Positions 55,031 to 64,000 of a stretch of DNA of 64,000 nucleotides are shown here, piece after piece. Position numbers and translations under genes: made by a program. Below the pieces are notes generated by a model, which was not told the origin of the DNA, did not search any database, and worked only from the letters and a program-made list of their open reading frames with translations. Numbering within the stretch: position 1 is the stretch's first letter; each line of letters opens with the position of its first letter. Origin of the DNA: Branchiostoma floridae (taxonomy: Eukaryota > Chordata > Leptocardii > Amphioxiformes > Branchiostomatidae); contig NC_049991.1 of the NCBI RefSeq assembly GCF_000003815.2, positions 19,279,760-19,343,759 of the forward strand, written 5' to 3'.

Positions 55031-55267
55031 TTATGCATGCACTGTCGATATATCCAAATGCAACATAGTGGCGAAAATGTGCAAAAAATATGCAATTGTT
55101 TCAGAGAACCTTATTAAGTTTTTTTTTTTTTCATAACTTGTATTTTCCGTTAAACTAATCCAGACTTAGGTCCAGACCAGCCATGGCCAATATTTGTACC
55201 ATTAATTTTGCAGGCAGTTTTGCAGGCAGTATTTAAACGACAAGAAGTAATAATGCCAGAAACTTGT

Positions 55268-55765
55268 CAAAGTCCCATCAAAGCCTGGTAAGGACCTTCT
55301 CTCCTCTCGCTGACATCTACTCATATAGCAAAGGCTTCCGGATATTACATGAAGGTAGGATTATTGCTGGGGTGGCTTTGCGGTATGACATGTGTAACGC
55401 TAGTTCACCTTTATCCGTGGGGTAACATATATCCGTTGTTTTTTTAAACAGGGTACATGTATTCATGAATATCGGATCGTGCAATGTTTTGAATATAACT
55501 GCAACATTTCAGAAATAATGCAATTTGAAACCACCGTCCGTAGACTCGATATCTCTAAGAGATATCCTATCTTTAAAACAACGTATATAACTTACCCCAC
55601 GAATAAAAGTGAACTTACGTTACGCCGGCGGACTCGTCAAAGCCCCATCAAAGCCTTGTAAGGACCTTCTACTCCTCTCGCTGGCATCTACTCATATAGC
55701 AAAGGTTTCCGGATATTACATGAAGGTAGGATTGTTGCTGGGGCGGCTTTGCGGAATGACATGTG
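55268..55765. repeat. 130-bp direct repeat flanking a MITE
   Basis: CCCATCAAAGCC, TGTAAGGACCTTCT-type and GGATATTACATGAAGGTAGG blocks at 55268-55398 recur at 55634-55765 with about 10% differences. The MITE 55400-55615 lies between. Confidence 0.85.
55400..55615. mobile_element. CTAGTTCACCTTTATCC-type MITE
   Basis: CTAGTTCACCTTTATCCGTG mirrored by CTTACCCCACGAATAAAAGT. Same family as 41248-41437. Confidence 0.75.
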
Positions 55766-55860
55766 TACGCGGGAGGACTGCGTTGACAAGACGATGGGAA
55801 AGTCACGTAGAGCAGAAACGCCACCTGTAAGCCGCCGTCACGTTCAGGTTGGTGAGATGG

Positions 55861-55940
55861 TTACTGAAAATGCAGAAATGTTCGCGGTTTTCGCGAGGAA
55901 GTCTTACCGCGAACTTAAAACCACCGCGAACATTTTTTGG
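55861..55940. mobile_element. CCGCGAA-rich MITE, truncated copy 5
   Basis: TTACTGAAAATGCAGAAATG, then TTCGCGGTTTTCGCGAGG and CCACCGCGAACATTTTT; the second half is missing. Confidence 0.65.
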
Positions 55941-56263
55941 GGAGGTAAAAGGCGGTGGAAAGAGAGGGACGGGCTCCGCCTCCCAATACCATGCCCTGGA
56001 CACAGTGCATAACAAGCAATCTACCGTCTTTACGGTAGCATACCTTACCTTTTACCACATTCATGGTTTTAAATCATAAGCTGGACATCTTTATTATATT
56101 AATTGCATGTTCTACGGGCCAGGCGTTTTTTTTTCTGATCGTATATCAGTTTTACTGCCCTGTTTATTGTTTCCAATCGGTCTTGTTGTGACCGGGCCTC
56201 GAATCTGTATCTGTAACCTAGGTATCAATATACTTAATATATATAATATATAGCAGGTATAAC

Positions 56264-56860
56264 CGCGTAACACACCAGCTTCGCAGGCAGCTGATTATAT
56301 ATTACACTGAACGATCCGTCACACCTAACTCCTGCACATCTATCTGCAAGCGTTCTTTCAAACTATCCAGAGAAGATGCCCCATACCGTGCTTGGTCACC
56401 TTGGTGAGAACAAATTCCACTCTACGACAGTTCTGGGAAAATATGAATTTTTGAACACATCAATCCTAGGTTGGTAACGCGCGGCAGCAGCTGGTTATAT
56501 TACACTGAACGATCCGTCACACCTAACTTCTGCACATCTATCTGCAAGCGTTCTTTGAAACTATCCATAGAAGATGCCACTACTGTGCTTGGTGATAAAA
56601 AATTCTACCCTACGATAGTTATGGGAAAATATGAATTTTTGAACACATCAATCCTAGGTTGGTAACGCGCGGCAGCAGCTGGTTATATTACACTGAACGA
56701 TCGGTCACACCTAACTTCTGCACATCTATCTGCAAGCGTTCTTTGAAACTATCCAGAGAAGATGTCCCATACTGTGCTTGGTGATAACGAATTCTACTCT
56801 ACGATAGTTGTGGGAAAATATGATTTTTTAAACACATCAATTCTAGTGAAAAGGGCAACA
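56264..56860. repeat. Tandem triplication, ~190-bp unit
   Basis: TATTACACTGAACGATC, CACACCTAACTTCTGCACAT, CTGCAAGCGTTCTTT and TTTGAACACATCAATCCTAG recur at about 56286, 56482 and 56672. Confidence 0.9.
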
Positions 56861-56892
56861 AGGCTGCTGTTTGAAGTGCCATCAGAACACAG

Positions 56893-57010
56893 ATGTAGCC
56901 GAGCAGGGCGCATGTACTTGCTCCGTACGAGCACTGGACCATCGAGGTGGCTATATCAAAGTACATGACTGTATGTTTGGGAAAATATGATTTTTTGAAC
57001 ACATCAATCC
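56893..57010. repeat. Dispersed repeat shared with 54457-54530
   Basis: GAGCAGGGCGCATG, TTGCTCCGTACGAGCA, TATATCAAA and TACATGACTGTAT are common to both loci; the copy here is followed by another TTGAACACATCAATCC piece of the preceding array. Confidence 0.65.
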
Positions 57011-57115
57011 TAGTGGAAAGAGCAACAGGAGATCCAAATAAAACAAACAAACAAACAAACAGGACTGCTGACTGATGTGCAATCAGAAACAAAGCTGGGT
57101 TGTGCTTCCTGCTTC

Positions 57116-57293
57116 ATCTCCAAGCAGATCCTACGATGGAATAAGATAGTACTAAACTGGCCAAGGAGTGTAGTCAGCTAAGAGGTGTGCATTTGCCATG
57201 CAGATAGCGGTAACGAAGCACACTCCTAAGCCGGTTTCACTCCTCTGCCAGCTTTTGATACTATCTTATGCTACCGTAGGATTTGCTTGGAGA
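57116..57293. mobile_element. Foldback element, relative of 2948-3189
   Basis: CTCCAAGCAGATCCTACG mirrored by CGTAGGATTTGCTTGGAG; AAGATAGTACTAAACTGGCC against GCCAGCTTTTGATACTATC. Confidence 0.75.
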
Positions 57294-57529
57294 TATATTA
57301 CTTCCTGCTGTGGAGGCTAACCCTGGAGGAGGTATTTTTCTCGATTGTCGCACGTTGGCGGCTTTACTGAGCTTTAGATTGGCTCGAGATCTGTGCTACC
57401 CTTGACTTTAGAATGGAAGCATCATGCAAAATGCCTTTCACCTCACCAAAGTCTCAAAGTCTCAAACGTATAAGTATGATTAGAGTGACAACAAAACACA
57501 CAAAGCGTAAAAAATAGTCGTTTTTTTAT

Positions 57530-58200
57530 CGATGAATGTTGCTGGGCGCTCTTTTAAACGGCTCGGCCGCAGCTAGGTCTCCAATGTGCCACAGCTTTGG
57601 CGAGATACCCGCTTCAGCACGCGGCCTTTCTCGCCACAAGAGGGCACAATGTTGTGAACAAGGCACATCTACGACTTTCCCTTCGATATCCTCAATTTTT
57701 TCTCGCAAACACGTCGCACGACTTATGTGACCGGGTCCTGACAAGGCTGCCAACATCAATGACGAACATTCAAAGGATGAAGACAACAAGACAACGACGA
57801 AAAATACAAATGGCTAGGATGAACACTACAATCAAGTACGAAATAAAAATAATAATATATAGTTGGCATACCTTATGTCAGAATCATGATGATGAAGAAA
57901 GGAGGAAAACTCTCAGCAAAAGGACGGTGCGCCGCGCTCCACGTACATGCCGGCTCCACGTCCTCTTTAGTTATGCCGCGCAGAGACGGATGAGGGGAGA
58001 TAGATGATCTCAGCCCGCAGCCTCCCGTCGCCATGACAACTGACGTCACACCGCAGGCCGGGGAACTGAAAGCGAGTCTGCCTGTGGACGCACGTGAAGC
58101 GCGGGTCTCGTGGCAGGCACGTCGTGTGTAGTGTCGCGTCTCGAGCTCAAAATGACAGTCGTAGAACGTCAGAGGCAGCACAATAAAAATTAGCTAGTTA
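57530..58200. promoter_or_regulatory. GC-rich stretch with X-box/CRE pair; possible promoter or first exon
   Basis: CpG-richer than its flanks. GTCGCCATGACAAC (58027-58040) fits the RFX X-box consensus and abuts a full CRE, TGACGTCA (58041-58048). Open frames exist on both strands (a minus frame to 58181) but have no recognisable domain. Whether a gene starts here cannot be told. Confidence 0.3.
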
Positions 58201-58312
58201 GTAAAGGCACTCGTCGGTCTCGCAAGACCATGAGTAGTACTACATGTAAATTCTACACAATATACTTATTGTTTGCTAGCTAGGAGGCCCATAAAAAAAC
58301 AAATCTTAGTGG

Positions 58313-58575
58313 GATCGCGTGGCGCAGCGGCAGCGTGTTTGAGAGGTCTCGAGTTCCAATCGTGCCGTGCCGCCGATCTTTTGCCCTCGGGAAAGGCACT
58401 TTACAAGGCTTTTCTCACTTCACGCAGGTGGAAATGAGCACCTAGCTTCGAATTCGGTTAGGACATTAAATGGAGGTCCCGTGTTTGGGGAGAGCCACAC
58501 CCCTAGCACGTTTTAAGAACCCACCACACCTTTAGAAAAAGAGTGGGGGCATGCCCCGGTGTGCGATAGTGCAAA
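58313..58575 (+). mobile_element. tRNA-headed SINE
   Basis: GATCGCGTGGCGCAGCGGCA head, box B GAGTTCCAATCG, GGGAAAGGCACTTTACAAGG body, GGACATTAAATGGAGGTCCC tail. Closely matches 45980-46290. Confidence 0.8.
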
Positions 58576-58579
58576 CCTT

Positions 58580-59595
58580 CAGCATGTTGAAGCCTCAAAA
58601 GAAATAAGAAAAAGAGACAGCTGGCAACAAAAACAAAGTAATTCTGCACACAATTAAACAGAATACGAAGAAATTCAGCAAGAAATGACAAGAAGAACAT
58701 GACAGATGTACATGACCGAAGTGTGTATCTTTTAAGTAAAAGGATCACATCTACCATTGATGATATGACTCATCCCTACACGAACCCAAGCCTATATTCC
58801 TATTCACGTTCCCAGACGCCTGTCCATGATTTTATGTTTATTTGCATTCACATTTCGCCCGCCTACTCAAATCCCGTCAAAACCCCGACAATCAGTAAAC
58901 TGTCATGTAAGAAGTGACAACCAAGCTGCTGGGCTGAGGACACGGGCTTATGCAAAGGAAGAAAATATTGAACAACATGGCCTCGACGCGCGTTGCCGTT
59001 TTTTGATAAGCCCCCCAGCTTCATCTTAAGAAAGAAAATATTGAACAACATGGCCTTGACGTGTGTTGTCGTTTCTCGATAAGCCGACTAGCTTCATCTT
59101 AAGTCCTCTGCCCACAGCAGCATCTTTGCGACTTCTGTTTTCTCTGTCTCTAGAAAGTAAAACTGTAAGCTGAGGCTTAAGCTGTCGTCTGAACAAAACC
59201 TAAGAGAAAATAATCGGCCACTGCCCTCGCGCACAGGAAGGCAGGGGCTGTCAAAACGTCGTCAGGGCAGGAGGAGGTGTTTATCTCCATCGTGCATCTG
59301 TTGAGGAGAAGTACAGCGGGCGGGTTCTTCATGTTATAGCATCCATCAGGCTCTGTTTTGCATCCTACGACCTTCGGTCCTTTGGTACTGGGCAGAGACC
59401 TTTGAGGGAACGAAATTGACCCCATGAGAATTTTGGTACCTTTATTTTCCATCTAGAGATGCAGCCTCAGTGGAAAGAGACTATGATGCATCTATATGGT
59501 GGTAGGCGGGTTTTGTCATGATGAGGTATTCATCACTACTGTCCACTGTGCTGAACCCCATGCTAGCATGCTGTTATTACAGATTCACATACATC
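58580..59595. other. Unassigned interval
   Basis: A ~60-bp direct duplication (AAAATATTGAACAACATGGCC at 58960 and 59035; core ATATTGAACAACATGGCC) is the only structure noticed. Confidence 0.4.
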
Positions 59596-60900
59596 TTCTT
59601 TGGATTCCTCCTTAAACCCCCTCTCCACCAGAGGCTGCGACCACACTGCGACCACTCCGCGACTGCACTGCGACTGCACGGCAACAGCACTGCGACCGCA
59701 TGGCAACCGCTGAGGGACCATAGATTTTACAGATCGCACAATGAATTTTTACTGTTATCACACTCTGACCGTACTTCGACCGTACTGCGACTGCTCTACG
59801 ACCGCACAGCGACCGCACGGCAAATGCTGAGAGACAATAGGTTTTTACAGATTGCTCAATGTTTTTTTTTTTCACATTCAATGCGCTCTGTCGTCTTTTC
59901 CATCATGACAACATGTTTAAGTATTTATCACAGCTGTCCATAGTGCTGAACTCCATGGTGTTATTACAGCATGTTACAGAAAGATTCACCGAAACACATT
60001 TTATGTCAAACTGCCCTCTCTATAACCAAGAAAGAAAAGAGCTGTTCAAAGAGGCCATCAAATTCCATCCAAACTTTCTCACATTCAATGATAAAAAGAA
60101 AACAGTCCTCCTTTTAACATCACAAAACCCACACATAATTGAAAAGGTGGGATCTTTCGTCTTCCACTGTCTTCAAATAAGGAGTCGAACCCAATAACCC
60201 AGGATTTAGAGTTAGCTGTCACTAGTTTCAGACTAGAGTAGACACTTGTGATATTGTATTTTACACTGTTTGAATCTTGTATGTTACCTGCAATTAGCCC
60301 ACGGGCATGAATTTGCAATAAAACTTATTCATCAACCTCTTCTTTGCATCCTAAGGCCTCCTTAAACCTCCTGTCCACTAGAGGCTGCGACCACACTGAG
60401 ACCGCTCTGCGACTGCACTGCGACCACACTGAGACCACACTGCGACAGCACTGTGACCGCATGGTAACGGCTGAGGGACCATAGATGTTACAGATCGCGC
60501 ACTCACTGAATTTTACTGTGATCACACTCTGACCGAACTGGGACCGTACTGCGACCGATCTACGACCGCACAATAACCACGCGGCAACTGCTGAGGGACA
60601 ATAATTTTTTACAGATCGCTCAATGATTTTTTTTTTACATTCAATGTGCTTTGTCGTCTTTTCCATCATGACAACTTATCTAAGTATCTATCACACCTGT
60701 CCATGATGCTTAACCACATAGTGTTATTACAGAAAGATTCACCTACATCTTCTTTGAATCCTAAGGCTTCCTTGGACCCCCTTTCCACTAGAGGCTGCGA
60801 CCACACTGCGACCACACCGCGACTGCTGAGAGACCATAGATCGCTCAATGGATTTCATTTTTTTACGTCTAATGTGTTTTGTCGTCTTTTAAATCATACT
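59518..60900. repeat. Three tandem blocks with GCGAC-rich 11-bp periodic segments
   Basis: AGAGGCTGCGACCACACTG openings at about 59630, 60385 and 60793 are each preceded by TTCTTTG-type CCTCCTTAAACC sequence and followed by CTGCGACCGCA-like 11-base units and ACAGATCGC-CAATG ends. CATCATGACAAC...TATCACA...GTCCAT links repeat between blocks. Confidence 0.8.
59975..60197 (+). pseudogene. LINE ORF2 C-terminal relic
   Basis: Encodes ...THFMSNCPLYNQERKELF..., then TVLLLTSQNPHIIEKVGSF and a Phe/Cys-rich end IRSRTQ. The H-x4-C-PLY-x-x-ER pattern and the NPHIIEKVG...IRSRT ending are typical of the C-terminus of non-LTR retrotransposon ORF2 proteins. Everything upstream (reverse transcriptase) is absent. 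ATAAAACTTATTCATC near 60318 may be the end of its 3' UTR. Confidence 0.5.
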
Positions 60901-60916
60901 TTAACAAATTGCCACG

Positions 60917-61130
60917 ATGAAGTACAGTCAAACCTGCCCAAGCGACAACCTCTTCTTAGCGACCATCTGGCCATCACGACCCCTTTTCTCGGTCCCGAAA
61001 ATTTTCCCCATTGACGTCAGCATTAAGCAACCTCTTTACAACGTCCACCTGGCCAACGCGACTGCCAAAAATTGGGACCGAATCCCTACCCATAACGACC
61101 GCGTCTTTTTCAAATCATCGCAAGTAGCAC
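60917..61130 (+). repeat. Sequence related to the 57-bp satellite unit
   Basis: TACAGTCAAACCTGCCCAAG, then GCGAC-CTTAGCGACCATCTGGCC, resembles one unit of 53390-54205 followed by more GCGACC words. It looks like the terminal region of a pogo/Tigger-type DNA transposon (inference). Confidence 0.4.
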
Positions 61131-61379
61131 GATTTTGTGCCGAATTCGGCCAGTTTGCATCGGATTTTGACTACCATTACGATGTTATGTTCAAAATAAA
61201 GATAATGGCGCGCGTGTGCTTGCGATTTGCAAGGTGTAAGTATTATGCCTGCACGCCACGCCTGGCCGTGAGCCAGTTGCGTGCATCGTTCGTTGCGCAA
61301 GTGGTAAGTGCTTACAACCTACAACCTCCGTGCGATTGCCACATTACCGTATGGACGCCCTATTTACACGTGCTGCGTA

Positions 61380-61626
61380 AGTACGGTTTCCTTACTGGCT
61401 GTAAGGGGCACGCGCGGCGCCCGTACTGGCTCGTAGGGGCGGGGGGGGGGGGTGGCACACAAAGTTCTGCCTGCACGTAAAGTTCTACGGCGTGCCTGCG
61501 TGCTCCGTCGGATTCCGTACGGGGACAGTACTTACCACTTACGGATCCCAAAAGATTACCCACGTTTTTATTCGGCACGTATACAGAACGTAATTTGCAT
61601 GTACGGTGGGTTGTGCCCTTAGGTTA
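61380..61626. mobile_element. GTACGG-rich element, copy 3 (left end unclear)
   Basis: CACGTAAAGTTCTACGGCGT, CGGATCCCAAAAGATTACCC and GGGTTGTGCCCTTAGG match 32709-33038 and 43155-43479; G11 run at 61441-61452. Confidence 0.65.
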
Positions 61627-61629
61627 ACC

Positions 61630-62319
61630 CTCTGAAAGCAGGAGTCCATTGATTATCGAACGATGCAGCGGCGACAATGCAAGCACACACGGGGAGTCCA
61701 TAAGAGGAAGTCATAGGTAACATTTCAAAGAACCGCCCACGTTCTGCATTCATTTTTTATGTTTCCGGCTAGCGCTGAAGACCTTTGCGTCTGATTTCTC
61801 CTGATGCAGACGAAGAATAAGCCACAAACTCGTAGACGTAATTTTTTTGGATCTATCTATTGGTGGTAGTCATATGGGCACGCCACTTATCTTCCTGGTC
61901 TTACTGCCGCAACAATTATTACAACATAGATTACCTACAGTCATCGAATTACATCAAAAGTAAATCGATTCCTTTTTTGGCGAATTCTTTATCACCTCAG
62001 TTGAGACGACATTGGAGTCCAGCTTTGATAGATGTTAAAGATATGCCAAATTTCAGTGCCACTAGCGACTGATTCTACACTGAGGCAGTTTTGAAGTTAA
62101 AGGACTTTTTCAAAGATTTCTTTGGTGCGTCTAGTTTGAAATTTGATTAAGAACCGAACCGTGTTCTATCAAATGCCACCTGTTACAGATACCCGGTACG
62201 TAAAATCAAATCAAAGAACAAGAAGAAACCGTCATAATTGCAAATTCCAGTCTTAACGTTATCAATCCAAGACTTTAAAGCATTTAGAATCCTACCTACT
62301 AAGATCCTTGTCGGTGGTT

Positions 62320-62320
<1 letters not shown>
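61630..62320. other. Unassigned interval
   Basis: No gene or repeat family recognised. Confidence 0.3.
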
Positions 62321-62379
<59 letters not shown>

Positions 62380-62395
62380 AGAGAGAGAGAGAGAT
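62321..62395. repeat. (GA)n microsatellite
   Basis: Over 30 GA units with two GATG interruptions. Confidence 0.95.
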
Positions 62396-62399
62396 GGAT

Positions 62400-63660
62400 T
62401 ATTGACGTTAAACAACTTTGCAGCATGCAAAAAATGGCTGAATTGTCGTTTTCTTACGTTCAGAATGTCAATCACTAGATTTTAATCACTGATATTGTCA
62501 AAAGCGTTCTAGTGACAAATCGAATTCTTTATAGTTCTTTATAAAATATTTGATTCATGACTGAAAACGTTATGACAGGAACAAACATTTACTGCACAAC
62601 TTAGAAATTCCACGTCCTCGTTCAGGAGCTGTACACAGTACGGTAAGGCGCTGTTTGCGAAACGAGCAGTTCCACATCTGAACTGAGAGAATTTGTCGTG
62701 GCTCCTTAGTGTCCTATTATGGGTTTCCCCTCGTCTAGATGGAAGGCAATTACAGAGTTGACGTGAGTTTTTGCAAACCGTGGGCATAGATTGCCCCTTC
62801 TAGAAGCACCGAACGCAATAAGGCAGACATTATTACCCCCGGATTGACGTATTTTTCGCAGAACTGTCCAAAAGTTGGACCAACTCACCAATTATTGTAT
62901 GCCATACCCACTATTAATAGATTTTAACAACGAATCTTTCCAGGAAAACACCGACTCAACAATACCTAAGTCCAGTAAAGTCGACTTGATGCACAAAACT
63001 TCAAACTACACGCATGCCTCGATGGCAAGTGCAGCAAACATAGTTGTAGACATACTGTATCTGATGGGTGAATGCCCCTACACATACACCCGCACAGAAC
63101 ACTTCAGTGTGCCCATAAAAAGTAGAAAGTCTAAGCCATTGTCGCTGCGATGGCAAATTTGACAGGAGGATATGTCAACAAGATGTCTAAAAGGAACAAG
63201 AGCACAGCATCTTATTATCACATATTCATATAAGCAAGAATTTTGCAGGTTAGTTATGATTTCAAATGAGTGTATTTTGTATATAATGAATTCATGATTT
63301 TTGGAAGAATAGTATGCAAATTTTGCATTATCAATGTATATGTATAATCTAATTGAATAAATATCTAATCTAATTGAATAAATATAATGAATGACCATAT
63401 TGTTACGACCTCTGCTTTTTATGTTTTGCAGTTTTATGTTTTTAAATAAAAAAAACGTTTTGGGAGTAATGCAGAAAACATGAACGTGGAGTTGCCATTT
63501 TATTGTCTATTTTGTATTAGTATATTAGTATGATTATATGGCCCCCTTCGGCCAGTTATGATCATGGTCAAATCCTGGTTTATATCAGCCCTACAGCTTC
63601 ATCTATGGTAGTCTCTGCCACATATAGGGCACATCTGTGTGTGTTTGTGTGGTGGTGGGG
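62400..63660. other. Unassigned AT-rich interval
   Basis: CTAATTGAATAAATAT is duplicated at 63346-63387 as in a retroposon tail. No gene seen. Confidence 0.35.
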
Positions 63661-63666
63661 GGGGGG

Positions 63667-63937
63667 TATCCACTATCTTTCGTCAGTGACACTGAAGTGA
63701 TCTGGAAAAAAATGGTCTTTTATTTACTAACTATGAATGAGAACAATTTTGGATGTCCAATAGGAAACAAGGTAAGACAAAGTTAGGTTGAAGACAATTT
63801 GGATTCCAATAGAAAACAAGGTAAGGCAAAACTTGTTTCCTATTGGACATCCAAAATTGTCCTCATCCATAGCTAGGGTATAAAAGACCGGTTTATTCCA
63901 GATCACTACAGTGTCACTGACGAAAGATAGTGGATGC
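63667..63937. mobile_element. Complete CTTTCGTCAGTGACACT foldback MITE
   Basis: ATCCACTATCTTTCGTCAGT and its mirror ACTGACGAAAGATAGTGGAT bound the element. Arms continue through GTGATCTGGA, GGTCTTTTAT and TTTTGGATGTCCAATAGGAA. Partial relatives at 6555, 12722 and 15170. Confidence 0.85.
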
Positions 63938-64000
63938 TGTTTTAACCGTATCCAAAATCACAGGCTGTTCCTTGATTAACTGCTTTTTGGTATATCTTAT

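Noticed and set aside
57873-58181. 102-codon minus-strand ORF in a GC-rich stretch
   Set aside because: No domain, no clear splice borders; kept only as a possible promoter/first-exon region.

Overview
This is eukaryotic, intron-rich animal DNA that is dominated by repeats. The two recognisable genes (a retinoid-inducible serine carboxypeptidase homologue and a rhodopsin-family peptide receptor) and the very high density of tRNA-headed SINEs, palindromic MITEs and minisatellites suggest an invertebrate chordate, most likely a lancelet (Branchiostoma). That assignment rests on gene type and recalled repeat style, not on a search. A run of exactly 100 N at 54931-55030 marks an assembly gap.

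Layout. 1-3742 (minus strand): the 5' half of an SCPEP1-like lysosomal carboxypeptidase gene. Five exons can be joined in phase (185 codons), from the signal peptide to the catalytic-serine motif; the rest lies beyond the left edge. 3.8-35.5 kb: no convincing gene. This stretch holds microsatellites, several MITE families, SINEs, LINE 3' tails, a 32-bp minisatellite carrying an RFX X-box in each unit, a 31-bp minisatellite carrying a GC box in almost every unit, and a tandemly triplicated 300-bp block with a nested LINE tail. 35635-48364 (minus strand): a five-exon class A GPCR gene coding 385 residues, with all joins in phase and all seven helices recognisable. Its introns hold SINEs, microsatellites and, unusually, extra copies of its own exon 3' ends together with their 5' splice sites. 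48.4-64 kb: no complete gene. It holds more repeat families, 132-bp and 57-bp tandem arrays, a LINE ORF2 C-terminal relic among GCGAC-rich blocks, and a GC-rich stretch with an X-box abutting a CRE.

The two genes are transcribed in the same direction but share no evident pathway. The carboxypeptidase would act in the secretory/lysosomal system; the receptor would act at the plasma membrane, coupling a peptide ligand (identity unknown) to G proteins. The observations most worth following are the repeated exon-end/splice-donor duplications in two introns of the GPCR, the minisatellite whose X-boxes recur every 32 bp without a slip, the MITE family carrying E2F-type sites, and the palindromic elements with exact 8-9 bp target duplications.
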